A stretch of DNA of 64,000 nt from NCBI GenBank assembly GCA_000729835.1, contig JFHB01000013.1, positions 248,001 through 312,000 on the forward strand. Reading direction: 5' to 3'. Below, in pieces: positions 12,845 to 24,611 of this stretch (its first letter is position 1; every line of letters starts with the position of its first letter). The notes under the pieces were generated by a model. It saw only the letters and a list, made by a program, of their open reading frames with translations, was not told the origin of the DNA and made no database searches. The position numbers were made by a program, and so were the translations under genes. This DNA is from Atkinsonella hypoxylon. Taxonomy: Eukaryota > Ascomycota > Sordariomycetes > Hypocreales > Clavicipitaceae.

Positions 12845-13099
12845 TCACGGCTTCTTCCCTGACCTCTTGCAGAACTTCTCCAACTCTTCGGCGCCGAAGG
12901 CACGGACATGGATCGACATACGAGATAGACCCATTTGGATCACCTCAGCAGGCACAAACGGCATCATGAAACCCAGTGCTCGCTGCACGGCTTCAGGATC
13001 GGCTTTGATTCGATCCAACTGTGTGAACGTGTACCGCACCAACTCCGGCATGGGCAGATGCGTAACGCGCGGATCGTAGGCACCAATCGAGCGGAGCAT
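12845..13099 (-). CDS. Small hypothetical protein, in frame behind taxilin
   Basis: An ATG frame of 84 residues rich in helix formers (a PELVRYTF segment, later a MPFVPAEV segment) ends in SGKKP. I do not recognise it. It lies in the same frame as the taxilin gene, starting 15 bases after that gene's TAG, with no other stop between. It may be an independent small gene, an alternative C-terminus, or a read-through product. Its protein-like composition makes pure chance less likely, but no function can be given. Confidence 0.35.
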   Translation of the reverse strand: MLRSIGAYDPRVTHLPMPELVRYTFTQLDRIKADPEAVQRALGFMMPFVPAEVIQMGLSRMSIHVRAFGAEELEKFCKRSGKKP

Positions 13100-13114
13100 G
13101 TCCAATAGGCCATC

Positions 13115-14807
13115 CTAGTGTCCATTGGTCCCTGCAGCCGTTGCTTGCGGCTGATGTGCGGGCAGAGGTGGTCGTTCTGGTCCGTACGTGACAGGAGCAG
13201 CTGGCTTCTCCACGGGTTGAGACTCCTCCTCGGTGTCGTCGTCAAATTCACTGAGCTCTCTATCTTCGCCTTCATTTGAATAATCACTCTCATCGTCGCC
13301 TTCGGCTCCGCCCTGATTATCCGAGTAGGTGCTTTCCATGACACTGGCCAGTTCAGGTGGTCCCTTGCGACCCTGATGTTGCATCTGTTGGATGATACTC
13401 ATGAGCTTGTCCACCTTCTTCTCGGCCGAGTCGAGCTGCTTTTTCCAGCCTTGTCGTTCTTCTGCCATGCGAATAATATTTGCAGCGGTAGCTTCTTTTT
13501 GTCTCTTCAGGGCCTCGTTTTCTTTTTCGAGCCGCTTGCCTTTCTTTGACATGTCCTCCATTTCTTTGCGAAATGACAGAAACAGATCATTACTGTTGTT
13601 GAGCGTGTCTTCGACCTGGACGTTCTTGATTAGTATCAGACTTACGAATGAGCGCACAGCAACGAAAATGCACTAGAGCTAACGACGTACCTGCTTAAAC
13701 TTGTCTACGTAAACGTTTAGCTGATTTCGAAGCTCAGTTTCGGTTTTTGTGAATGCTTGCACCTGTGCCTGCAAATGTCGTGCTTTTGTCACCTCGGCTT
13801 CGGCGTTCTTCTTCTCCCGCTCATATCGTGACTGATGGTATTGGACCTCGAGCTCTTTGGTTCGCATTAATGAATGAAAATGCAGTTCACGCAGTTCATA
13901 CTGCTCAATGAAGGACTTGAATCGAACACGGAACCTGTACAGGGCATAATGTTAGAAATGAGCAGGCGCAATGCGCTCAGACGGACCAGTCACTCACAGT
14001 TCGTCAACTTCCATATCCACTACCTGTTTCCGAGGGGTATCTTTCTCCTCCTGATACCCTTCCAGCTTTGACAGCAATGTCGCATACTTTTCGTCCCAAG
14101 CAGCCGTATTACGCTTCTGTGAGGTTTGGAGTTCCTTATTCTCATTCTGCACAAGAATTCTGAATCAGCGTACTCTGAACGACCACAGATGTCGGTGTGA
14201 GCGGGCTGTTAAAACTAACCTTCATCTTGTTGTTGTCGCGCTGGAGCTCACGGCACAATTTCTCGAGCTTTTCCTTCAAACTCACCGTCTTGCTAAGCTC
14301 TGTTCGACCGGTATCGCGTTCCTTCTGGAGGGTATCGCCACGCTTCTTGTTTTTTTGATTTTCCTTTTCGAGGCGCCGCATATCTGCCAGAAGTTCACTC
14401 GAGCGCTTGGTGAGGTGGTCGATCTTTTGCATGTCATCCATCTTGGCTACCTGCTGCATGAGATCCCGATTCGCTCTCTTCACTTCGCGCTCTATAATAC
14501 ACAACCGTGAATCTCATTAGTGCCGATGCCACAACATTTCTAGCCAATCCTTCAAAGAGCGAGTCGGTGGGTGGAAATGCTTGATGCTCCTTGCCACAGG
14601 CGCAGACGTACCGATTTCAAGCTCTTGATCTTTTTCCCCAGCAGCGTCTTGCTCTAACTGAGAAATGCGGGCCTGCAGGAGCCGAGAAGCCTCATTCGAA
14701 TCGATCGTCTTCTTTGCTTTTCCCTTCTTCCCCATGGCGGACGGTGGTGGATGGACATGACCATCATGACCATTGTTTAATGCCGTCTCTATTTGACTCG
14801 CAGGCAT
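13115..14807 (-). CDS. Taxilin-family coiled-coil protein
   Basis: Five exons (14612-14807, 14220-14491, 13998-14146, 13691-13934, 13115-13615) give 453 residues. The protein starts with a basic GKKGKAKK segment. It then forms a near-continuous coiled coil from about residue 40 to 370, including the taxilin signature around FKSFIEQYELRE, and ends in an acidic and proline-rich tail. Animal taxilins bind syntaxins and take part in vesicle traffic; a similar role is inferred. All splice junctions keep the frame, and the introns end in typical CAG or TAG. The gene is transcribed toward ste24, with a small open frame right behind its stop. Certainty is high for the family and low for cellular detail. 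Confidence 0.85.
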
Positions 14808-15738
14808 ACTGTATGCAGCTTACCAATTCCTCTTGGATAGTCACGAGAGCTAGGATCTCCTCACGTCATGCGCAACATTGGGGCTTTGTGTGAAGCTGCG
14901 GCAGAGGATGGAACGCAGATTGCGGTTTGTATATCCGGAAGGTAGCGGTAAACAATACTCGTACGCAGGTGAGGAAGTCGTACGCTCGGGTTCCCAGCAG
15001 GCGTTGTGTCAATGGCCAAAGCGAAGCCACGGCAATCTGAATGGCCGGATTAGCGACACTGTGATCATCCGGGACTGTTGCTGTTCCTTTTCATCAAGAC
15101 CAGGTCTGGAGGTGAAGACGGCGGGAGCCGTTGCTAGTTCAGCAGCGGAGACTCACAAAACGGCTGCCGTACACGCCTAGGGCAGCGACAAGGGAAGTCG
15201 GGTCGGACGTTGTGCCTCGCACTCACGTTGTGGTCAGTCAAGTCAAAGACGTCAAGTGGCAGCCGTAGCAATGATGCAGTTTTCAAAGCGGCCGAGAAGG
15301 GACTGCGCTACTGGTCCTGTCGAGCCCAGTCAGTGGTCTTGTGCTCTGTACTCTCGTTGTCCATGCTCCGTACTCCGTACTCCGTACCCTGCGGCTGGCC
15401 TTTGCTCTGGCCCACTAATTAATTGATCAGCCTACCCACTAAGAATCCCGTTGAAGCCCCTCATGGCCACTGCGTAGTCCGGTCTGGTCCTTCCTAGTCG
15501 GTCCTGGTCGTTCCTGGTCTTCCAGTGTTGACGTGTTGACTGCCTGACTACTCCGTAATCTGCATATTAATTGTGCTTCACTTGACGGTGCTTCGACAGT
15601 TTCTGTCCTAAAGTTTCTACCGCAGCGCAATTCCTCGGGCTCAGAGACTGTGGGAAGGGTGTACTTAAGTCATTCATTCATTCCCTTCTGTTCTGCATAT
15701 TCTTTCTTGTATTATTACTACATCTTTCTCCCCCTAGG
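14808..15738. other. Divergent promoter region, taxilin / cym1
   Basis: About 930 bp between head-to-head genes. It contains a tandem run of CTCCGTA units at 15367-15389 and a TACTCCGTA motif at 15549-15557. The last 80 bases before cym1 are pyrimidine-rich (a probable leader). No gene was seen. Confidence 0.5.
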
Positions 15739-18700
15739 ATGCTTCGAACCGCCGCCAACACAGCTCGCAAAGCTGTCACCGATTTATCGCAATACCCAAA
15801 GCCTGGCGACAAACTCCACGGATTCACCCTTGTCCGTTCAAAACATGTTCCCGAATTGAAATTGACGGCTCTCCACCTTCAGCATGACAAGACAGGTGCC
15901 GATTATCTGCACGTCGCTCGTGATGATAGCAACAATGTCTTCTCCATTGGTTTCAAAACTAATCCTCCCGACGATACTGGCGTACCACACATCCTCGAGC
16001 ATACTACGCTCTGCGGAAGCAACAAGTACCCTATTCGTGATCCATTCTTCAAGATGTTGCCCCGAACTCTGTCCAATTTTATGAATGCTTTCACCGCGTC
16101 CGATCATACTTTCTATCCCTTCGCGACGACGAATGCGCAAGATTTTAAGAACCTCATGTCTGTGTATCTGGACTCCACATTACACCCGCTTCTAAAAGAG
16201 TCGGATTTCACTCAAGAAGGATGGAGAATCGGGCCAGAAAACCCACTCGGTGAGACAGAAGATAGCAAAAAGTTGGTATTCAAGGGCGTGGTATATAACG
16301 AGATGAAAGGCCAAATGTCAGATGCTGGATACCTGTATTACATACGTTTCCAGGATCACATTTTCCCCGATATCAACAATTCAGGAGGCGACCCCATGAA
16401 AATCACCGATCTGACCTACGACCAGCTCAAGAGATTCCATGCTCAACACTACCATCCTAGCAACTCTAAGCTGTTTACATACGGAGACATGCCGCTCGCA
16501 GACCACTTGCAGGAGCTCGACGCCAGGTTGCAATATTTCGATAGGATTCCCGCTGATAAGGAGATTCGTGAACCGATCAAACTGGACGGTCCCCGAGAAG
16601 TGACACTGCGAGGCCCACTGGACCCTTTAGTCGATCCCGATCGTCAATACAAAACATCTATTTCGTGGATTACAGGCGACACTACAGATGTGGTCGAATC
16701 CTTTGCAATAGCATTGCTCTCAACTTTGTTGATGGATGGCTATGGCTCTCCATTGTATCGTGGTCTTATCGAGACGGGTATGGGTACGGACTGGAGTCCT
16801 AATGTTGGATATGACAGCTCAGCGAAGCGCGGCATTTTCTCAGTCGGCCTGACTGGGGTTCAGGAAGCTGACGTGCCTAAATTGAAAGGAAAAGTCCAAG
16901 ATATCCTGCATCAAGCACGGGGCAACGGCTTTGATAAGACCAAGATCGACGGCGCGTTGCACCAACTCGAGCTGTCTCTGAAGCACAAGACTGCAAATTT
17001 TGGCTTCTCCATGCTAAACAGGCTCAAGCCGAGGTGGTTCAATGGGACGGACCCATTTGACTGTCTTGCTTGGAATGACACAATCACGGCTTTCCAGAAC
17101 AAACTCGCGCAGGGCGGCTACTTCGAAGGCTTGCTTGACAAATACCTCCTCAATGATAACACCCTGACTTTTACCATGGAGCCATTAGCGACATTCGGCC
17201 AGGACCTTGCCATGGAAGAACAGCAACGATTGTCTAACCGCATCTCTGATGCAGTCGAGCGGGCGGGAAGCGAGGAAAAGGCCCGCCTGGAATTTGAGCA
17301 GCGGGAGCATGAGCTTCTGTTGGAGCAAAACAAGACCAACACGGAGGATATTAGCTGTCTGCCGACTGTACATGTTAAGGATATTCCTCGGTCTCAGGAG
17401 TCAATAGTCATTCGCGAAGAAATCCAGAATGATACTTCAGTTCAGTGGCGCGAGGCCCCGACAAATGGCTTGACATACTTTCGCGCTATCAACACGCTGG
17501 AGAACTTACCTGATGATCTTCGAGAACTAATTCCATTATTCACAGACAGCATTATGCGTCTCGGTACCAAGGACATGAGCATGGAGCAAATCGAGGACCT
17601 CATCAAGGTATCTACTGGTGGCGTGTCTGTTGGATATCACTCCACTCCATCACCTACCAATTTCCAATCGTCTAAGGAAGGAATCATCTTCACTGGCATG
17701 GCACTGGACCGCAATGTTCCTGTCATGTTTGATATACTTCGCAAATTGGTCCTGGAAACAAACTTTGATAGCCCGGAAGCCGCCTTGCGAATTCGACAAT
17801 TGTTGCAAGCCTCAGCAGATGGCGTTGTCAATGATATTGCTTCATCTGGTCACCGCTTTGCTATAGGTTACGCGGAATCAGGCCTCACGCGGAACGCTTG
17901 GCTTCGACAACAGGTGGCAGGATTATCTCAAGTTAAGCTTGTGACTAGGTTGGCGGGGCGACCCGACTCCGACAAGCTTGAAGACATCATTCACAAGTTA
18001 AAGCAGATCCAGACCTTTGTCTTGTCAAGCAACAATATGCGCGCTGCCGTAACATGCGGGGTAGATAGCGTCAGCCAAAACTCATCCCACCTTCAGGCCT
18101 TCGTGGGCGTTCTTCCCAGGGGTGTCTCAAACTTAGAGAATCCTGAGCCAAGGAAGCTACCCACCGACCGTAAGACATTCTTTCCCCTCCCATATCAAGT
18201 CTACTACGGTGCTCTGTCGGTCCCGACAGCGTCCTATACAGCCCCGGAAGGCGCACCTCTTCAGATTCTGTCCCAACTTCTCACGCATAAGTATCTGCAC
18301 CATGAGATCCGCGAAAAAGGTGGTGCGTACGGCGGTGGGGCCATGTACAAACCGCTGGATGGCTTGTTTGGCTTCTACTCGTACCGAGATCCCAACCCTC
18401 AAAACTCGTTGAGCATCATGCGCAATGCTGGCAAATGGGCCGTCAACAAAGAATGGACTGATCGGGACATGGAAGAGGCTAAAATCTCCGTCTTCCAGGC
18501 AGTTGATGCTCCCAAAGCTGTCAATCAAGAAGGCATGGGTAAATTTCTCTCTGGTATCACGGAAGAGATGAAGCAGAAGAAGCGTGAACAACTCCTTGAC
18601 GTCTCGAAAAGCCAGGTCAAAGAAGTCGCTCAAAAATTCCTCGTGGAGGCAATTGAAAATGGTGAAGAGCGCGTAGCTTTCCTTGGCGAACGTCAGACCT

Positions 18701-18753
18701 GGGTCGACGATTCCTGGAAAACCCAGGAGATGAACGTCGCTGTAGCAGAGTAA
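15739..18753 (+). CDS. cym1: Mitochondrial presequence protease Cym1/PreP (M16C)
   Basis: A single exon encodes 1004 residues. The first 30 residues are rich in Arg, Lys, Ala and Thr without acidic residues up to the mature domain, as in a matrix-targeting signal. HILEH at residues 84-88 is the inverted zinc motif, and the glutamate in VVYNEMKGQ near residue 188 is the likely third ligand. The segment SNFMNAFTASDHT and the late REKGGAYGGG are family hallmarks, and length matches PreP enzymes of about 1000 residues. It degrades cleaved targeting peptides in the mitochondrial matrix. The ATG chosen is the first in frame after a pyrimidine-rich leader. An intronless gene of this length contrasts with its intron-bearing neighbours. 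The identification is secure. Confidence 0.95.
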   Translation: MLRTAANTARKAVTDLSQYPKPGDKLHGFTLVRSKHVPELKLTALHLQHDKTGADYLHVARDDSNNVFSIGFKTNPPDDTGVPHILEHTTLCGSNKYPIRDPFFKMLPRTLSNFMNAFTASDHTFYPFATTNAQDFKNLMSVYLDSTLHPLLKESDFTQEGWRIGPENPLGETEDSKKLVFKGVVYNEMKGQMSDAGYLYYIRFQDHIFPDINNSGGDPMKITDLTYDQLKRFHAQHYHPSNSKLFTYGDMPLADHLQELDARLQYFDRIPADKEIREPIKLDGPREVTLRGPLDPLVDPDRQYKTSISWITGDTTDVVESFAIALLSTLLMDGYGSPLYRGLIETGMGTDWSPNVGYDSSAKRGIFSVGLTGVQEADVPKLKGKVQDILHQARGNGFDKTKIDGALHQLELSLKHKTANFGFSMLNRLKPRWFNGTDPFDCLAWNDTITAFQNKLAQGGYFEGLLDKYLLNDNTLTFTMEPLATFGQDLAMEEQQRLSNRISDAVERAGSEEKARLEFEQREHELLLEQNKTNTEDISCLPTVHVKDIPRSQESIVIREEIQNDTSVQWREAPTNGLTYFRAINTLENLPDDLRELIPLFTDSIMRLGTKDMSMEQIEDLIKVSTGGVSVGYHSTPSPTNFQSSKEGIIFTGMALDRNVPVMFDILRKLVLETNFDSPEAALRIRQLLQASADGVVNDIASSGHRFAIGYAESGLTRNAWLRQQVAGLSQVKLVTRLAGRPDSDKLEDIIHKLKQIQTFVLSSNNMRAAVTCGVDSVSQNSSHLQAFVGVLPRGVSNLENPEPRKLPTDRKTFFPLPYQVYYGALSVPTASYTAPEGAPLQILSQLLTHKYLHHEIREKGGAYGGGAMYKPLDGLFGFYSYRDPNPQNSLSIMRNAGKWAVNKEWTDRDMEEAKISVFQAVDAPKAVNQEGMGKFLSGITEEMKQKKREQLLDVSKSQVKEVAQKFLVEAIENGEERVAFLGERQTWVDDSWKTQEMNVAVAE

Positions 18754-21141
18754 AGCAGGAACAGATTTTCCTGCCTCTTCCTGAATTACTACGCGGCACC
18801 GAGGGCAACCAATGTTAGTCCTTAAAGATTTCACTCAAGAACAACAGTTGAGCGAGACGAAGAACACACACATATTACCTGACCCAATAGCTGCGTATAG
18901 TTTGCAATAGCCACTCTCTGGCGAATGGGCTTACGCGACAAATATGCGCCATAATTTATTGACAGAAGGCGTGTACGGCCACGACACTATACACTCTGTA
19001 TACCAGAAATGCAAAACGGCATAGATAGACACACCTCCCAAAATACGCACTCCATGTAATTGTAACATATGAGACCAACTGACAATCCATCTCTAGTCCT
19101 TGTGCTCGTGACTGATGAATCGAAACAAGCGTTTGGATACGATACATCTTCTTGCCGAATGAGGGGGTTGATCTCCATTTTCATTACCATGGCAACAAGA
19201 CCACAGAGCAACGCAAGAATGAGACAAATAACGTGCTATTCCGCGATTCTAGGCTATGCTACTGATCGGCAATGAAATCAGAGGGACCACTTCTAGAACC
19301 CGCGGCGCTACTTAGCATCAGGTGTTTCGTCGAAGGTGGGCTCAGTGACGAGTTGCGTAAGAGGTAGCATCCCTGGGTGAGAATGCACCGCTCGCTCTAT
19401 CAGAGCAGGAGCCCTTGAGCATTGGGTTACCGGACTAAAGAGCAGAGTACATAGAAACTTGGGGTTATAGGGGATGGAATAATTAGCTTTGATCATCACT
19501 ATGTCGTGGCGAGTCGGAGAACTGCGATGTAGTGAACGTGGCGTTGAGCGAGAGCTAGTGTGCCACTGGTGTCTAGGATCGACCGTGCGTCACTCGAAAA
19601 TAAAACAATAGCTAGCTACAGAAGATGCTTGGGCGACTGGAAAATTTACAATTTTGGTTTAGGTATTTTGGAGGTTGGCTTGGAGAGTTGCCGACTCGCG
19701 GATACCGGGGCTGTATGGAGTAGATGTTGCGCAGATATTGGGCGTGGCCACGCCACAAAATAATGTTGACATTAGACCCCCAGATGAAAGGAGCGGGATG
19801 ATGGGTGAGGACTATGTCGATTTTTGGCACACATTGTTTACGTAGCGACAGGGCCCATTGTGTTTAAGTCTTTGGCTGGAAGCGCATGTTCCGGTATGCT
19901 CCGGTATGCTCCGGCCCATGGTTAGAAGAGAGTCGGTCTTTGGAGTGATGTGACGCTGCGAATAAATAAATAACACAGCACAATCCCATGGAAAATCAAT
20001 TGATGGCTCGGGAAACCCCCCCCTCCCCCCCCCCCGATATCGTTGGATGCGGATGATTGTTGGAACGGTGCGTATTGAAGACGACGACAAAGGCATGGAC
20101 CGGGATATGGGCCAATGAGAACTCGCGGAATTGAGAGGCACGTTAACTGACGAGAAGTCTCAACAACCTCCAATATACCAGGTAGTACATTGCACACATC
20201 GTAGCTTGCAGCTACAATGGGGGTTCAGGAGTACCTCCATGTATTCCGCGACCTGGCTGTCGTCTTCGCACATCGAACAGGATAACGAGACGCCTGCGAA
20301 TTATTGGGAATCCCAACCAGTCTTCTCGCAACGTAATTTGTCAGTCGATTGGTGGCCGGATGGCCCGGACTGGTCCATGTCTACCCAGCCGGAACACATG
20401 GCAAGTGCAAGTGAGCGACAAACGAGGGAACAGACAATGTGAAAGTTGCTCCACTTCCACTTATTTTTAATTCGGTAGAAAAAATTTTATAGGGCTGCCT
20501 GCATAATTTAACACGTTGGGCATTCATTCTCACTCACAATGAAATCACAATGAAAATACTATATCTACTTCGTAAGTATGTTGACATTTACCTGCCTGGG
20601 TAGGTATTTAATTCATCGTGAACTATGTTTTATGCTTGACATAAATGCCCTGAAGGGGTTCATGTATATAAGAAATGCTGTCAAGGGTATGCCAGGAATC
20701 GCAGGTTAGAGCTTAGGGCACGGAAGAGACGTTTAACGGCAAGGATCATGGTCGATCATTTTGCCGCAATTTTCCAGGGAACAAACTTACTTCGGCCGGA
20801 GGTTAATACGGAATGTGGAGCAACCCTCCGGTCATTAGTGATATCAACGCTCATGTATTCCGTATTCCGCAATTGATGCCTAGGGACGTAGCCTCGGAAA
20901 ATTGGGTTGACCGTGGTGGAGCTGAGACTGACATATTCCATCCTCTCGGCACAGGCAGGCAGGAACAGGAGCGGAACGGTAATTAGGAACCAGGGCTTGG
21001 GGCTGTCAGACCGAAGAATAGGGTCCGCACCCTTGCACCCTTCCTTGCACCCGCATGCACCCGCATGCACCCGCAGCCACAGACGACAACTTGACCTGGA
21101 GCAGGCAATTGTGTTCAGACAAGCCGACCATGCGCACCCCT
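18754..21141. other. Intergenic, no gene supported
   Basis: No convincing gene in 2.4 kb. Small features are a tandem TCCGGTATGC-like repeat at about 19889-19915, a C-run near 20018-20036 and GCACCC repeats at 21040-21070. Confidence 0.45.
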
Positions 21142-21444
21142 CTTGTAACCTGACATGACCATTAAGTGACCTCGCCTGACCACCATTAGAGGGACCATTA
21201 GAGGGACCATTAGAGGGACCCTATCTAACCAGTAGACGTAAAGATTAGGATCAGCAGATAGGGTTCAGGGTTAAGTTAAGCTAGGGTTGGAAAAGGTGTT
21301 TATTTTACATATAAATTTTAAGAATTAAGAAAAAAGAAAAAAGTTAGGGTTAGGGTTAGGGTGAGAATGGTCAACCAAGGTATCTTGAATGGTCAGGCGA
21401 AGTCACTTAAAGTCACTTAGTGGTGGTCAGGTCAGGTTTACAAG
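21142..21444. mobile_element. 303-bp element with terminal inverted repeats, MITE-like
   Basis: The ends are imperfect inverted repeats of about 50 bp: CTTGTAA(A)CCTGAC at the outside, then AAGTGAC and TCGCCTGACCA further in. Inside are three tandem ACCATTAGAGGG units (21182-21220), an A-rich segment and three TTAGGG units. No coding capacity is seen and no clear target-site duplication could be read, so the exact borders are uncertain. Confidence 0.55.
21344..21361 (+). repeat. Interstitial telomeric repeat (TTAGGG)3
   Basis: Three perfect TTAGGG units inside the inverted-repeat element, with a further variant GGGTTCAGGGTT upstream near 21260. TTAGGG is the usual telomere unit of filamentous fungi. 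Confidence 0.85.
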
Positions 21445-23172
21445 TGGGTAAGTTGGACCCGGCAAGACAATTGATTTTGACCGAGAGCCACAGGTATTGC
21501 CCAGGTACCGCGCCACCCCGACTTTTGTAAGAAGTCATTAGTTAATCTAAGACCATAGATTCTCGAGCAACCACTCTTCAACAGGCTCTTATAGCTTCTA
21601 CACGATGTATGAATTGACATCTAGATAAAAGTTCTATTTTCTCCATTGCAGGCCCTTTCACAGTGGTCGTTATCATAGAGCTCTCACGAAAAACGAGGGT
21701 GGCGCGAGAAGGAAACATAGGTACTGTACCTATATGCCTACCTACTAGGTACCTAAGGTGTAGACAACCGGGCAGTTGACGTGGTGTGGCTGCGCGCGGT
21801 AGCGCGCGGCAGAGCCTTGAAACTTTTGCACGATGGCGCGGCGCAGAATAAAACCTAGCCACTGCCCCCCCATCGCGAAAACCACATGTGCACACAACAC
21901 ACAAAGGAGTCTCAACTTCTTTTTTTTTTTTACCCTCTCCTCTCAAAACCCCTCCCGTCTCCCGACCCTCTCAAGCCAATCGCAAATCAACCTCGCCGAC
22001 CCGAGACTCTTCCAGCTTGTCCTCGTTTTGATTGCCAATTGCAACGCAACCAACATCTCTGGAATCCTTTGAATCCCAGGTTAGTCACTTCGGCCGCTGG
22101 CCGCTTCTCCTGTACCACCATCATCTCTAGCCAACCCGTGCCACGGCACAGCTTTTCCGACCTCCCAGAACCCTCTCATCGGCCATCCGTCAAAGTGGCC
22201 ACCACATTACGTTCTTGATGGACCAGTCAATGTCCCGGTCGATCCTTTAGACCTGGCGCCTGGCTCCTTTGTGCTCCAGGGAGCAAGAGACATTTTCCAT
22301 CCCCAATCCATCCTGCCACAATCGAGCTCCCATTCTTCACCCCCCTCCTCTTCTCAGATCTCTTCTGGCACGGCCTTGCATCCATGTTCCGTTCTTTTGG
22401 TCCTATGCGGCTCCCTTCCCTGAGACGTGTAACATGACCACTGCGCGTCGGTCACAGCACGTTCTTCCACAAGACCATCTCCGTATCTGCCACGTTGCTT
22501 GTAACTATGTATCTGAGAGATCAGAAAGCTGACTTTTGCCATTCTCCGCAGAGCTTTGTCCTCGTCCCACCACAATAAAGACTGCCTTGCCTAGCCTTTG
22601 GGTCTCCTCAAAGGCAACCTGTTTCGCCACGGCTCCCCAGGCCGTAAGCTTCGTCAGTGACCAAGATTTTAGCCTCTGCAAGATTGCCCACATTATCAAC
22701 GCCATCCCTCCTCCCGCTGTCTCTGCTGAGAGCTCCTAAGCTTGAGGGTTTTCTATTGTTCGGCGAACTGGTGTTTCAGCCCCCCTCTCGGCCGTCTTCA
22801 AATTTCTACCAGCTGCCGCATAGGAGGATCCCTGGGGTTCTTCCTCTTACCGAGGAAGAGTCGAGGAGGCCTCGCCAATCCACCGAAGGAACAGTTTGCT
22901 ATTCGTTCCGACCCCCCTAGTACATACCTTGCTCAGTTAATCTGAGTTTGAGTCTGATCTATAATCACTATATATCCCAGCCAACCTGCCCAGCCTTTGA
23001 CTTAGGTTTTCTCCTTTGAGATTCTTTGAGCACTTGTTGTCTGTCCCTAGCAACTCGTCAACTCCAGTAACAACACGACAGGAAGACAACGAGGATCCTC
23101 GTAAAGTATCCGTACCTGAAAATCACTACGCCCCTCAAAGCAAGTCTCCTCCTGGGATAGCATTCTAGGGAT
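21445..23172 (+). other. Promoter and long pyrimidine-rich leader of ODC
   Basis: From about 21890 the + strand becomes rich in C and T and stays so to about 22460, as in long fungal leaders. At least one short upstream frame exists (22384-22437, 17 codons from ATG). A TAGGTACCTA palindrome lies at 21747-21756. Where transcription starts cannot be read from sequence. No other gene is supported. Confidence 0.4.
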
Positions 23173-24611
23173 ATGGTTATGGCAACGGCTATCCTTGACA
23201 ACCACCACCAAAATGTTAATCATATGTTACTGAAGAAACCGCTCTTAGCGGACTATCTTCATCATCAACCTACTTTGGTTGATCCCAAGCAGCTAATTGG
23301 CGACGCCCTCCACAAGCGCGTCGAATCTGTTAATCATGAGCTCTGTGAGCCTGGTGACGAGGATACTTTCTACGTCGCTGACCTAGGCGATGTATATCGC
23401 CAGCACCTCCGATGGAAGAAGAATTTACCCCGTGTTAAACCCTTCTACGGTAAGCAGCCATACAGAGATTCCTGCTTTGGCTTTTCAATGTCCTGACGGT
23501 ACATCTAGCGGTCAAGTGTAATCCTGACCCGCAGGTCCTTCGTCTCCTGGCCGAACTTGGCACAGGATTTGACTGTGCCTCCAAGGGAGAGATTGAGCAG
23601 GTCCTTAGTATGGGAACCAGCCCGGAGCGCATCATCTACGCTCAACCATGCAAGACGAACTCATATGTTCGATTCGTCAAGTCAGTCGGCGTCAAGCAGA
23701 TGACATTCGACAATGCCGATGAATTATACAAGATCGCGAAGCTCTATCCGGAAGCAGAATTGTTTTTGCGCATTATGACGGATGATACTTCAAGCTTGTG
23801 CCGTCTCAGTATGAAGTTCGGTGCTGCCATGGATACTACGGAAGGCCTCCTTGCGGTAGCTAAGAACTTGGGACTCAATGTTGTCGGTGTTAGCTTCCAT
23901 GTCGGATCCGGCGCTTCTGATCCCTTGGCCTTTTACAAGGCTGTTCGTGATGCCCACACCGTCTTCCAACAAGGTGCTGATCTTGGCTACTCCTTGCGCA
24001 CAGTGGATGTGGGCGGTGGGTTCTGCGGAGACACTTTCGAGCAGATGGCTAGCGTCCTTCGCGATGCCTTGGATGAATTCTTCCCTGCTGGCAATGATGT
24101 GGATATCATTGCCGAGCCTGGCCGATACTATGTTTCCACGGCTTTTACGATCGCGTGTAACGTGATTGCCCGCCGCACTGTTGAGGATCCCACACTCGAT
24201 GGCAAGGGCTACATGGTATATGTGAATGACGGCGTCTATGGCAACTTCTCCAGCATCATGTTTGATCATCAGCATCCGGTGGCTAAAATCCTTCGAGCTA
24301 ATGGACGGACTCTCTACAACACTCCTGAAGCAGATCAATGCAGCGCAGGTGACGGCGTTGAATACTCCGTTTGGGGACCTACCTGCGACGGCATTGATCG
24401 CATTAGTGAGAGCGTCCGTTTCGAATCCATTTTGGATGTTGGCGATTGGCTCTATTTTGAGGACATGGGTGCGTACACTAGATGCTCAGCTACCCAGTTC
24501 AATGGCTTCTCCAACTCGCACGATGTTATTTACGTGTGTAGCGAGCCTGGAGCCAAGGCCCTCTTGGACATGCAAGGAGCCCACCATTTATCCGCTTCTC
24601 AACTCAAATAA
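23173..24611 (+). CDS. odc: Ornithine decarboxylase
   Basis: Two exons (23173-23449, 23509-24611) give 459 residues. The 59-nt intron falls inside the codon for Ala in YAVKCN, whose lysine (about residue 95) binds pyridoxal phosphate. Further hallmarks are HVGSG, DVGGGF and EPGRYY (cofactor phosphate and ring contacts) and WGPTCDG with the catalytic cysteine near residue 385. The enzyme makes putrescine from ornithine, the entry step of polyamine synthesis. It works as a cytosolic homodimer with active sites at the interface. The start ATG lies downstream of a long leader with at least one short upstream frame. Fungal ODC is strongly controlled by polyamines, so leader-based control is possible but not shown here. 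The identification is secure. Confidence 0.96.
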
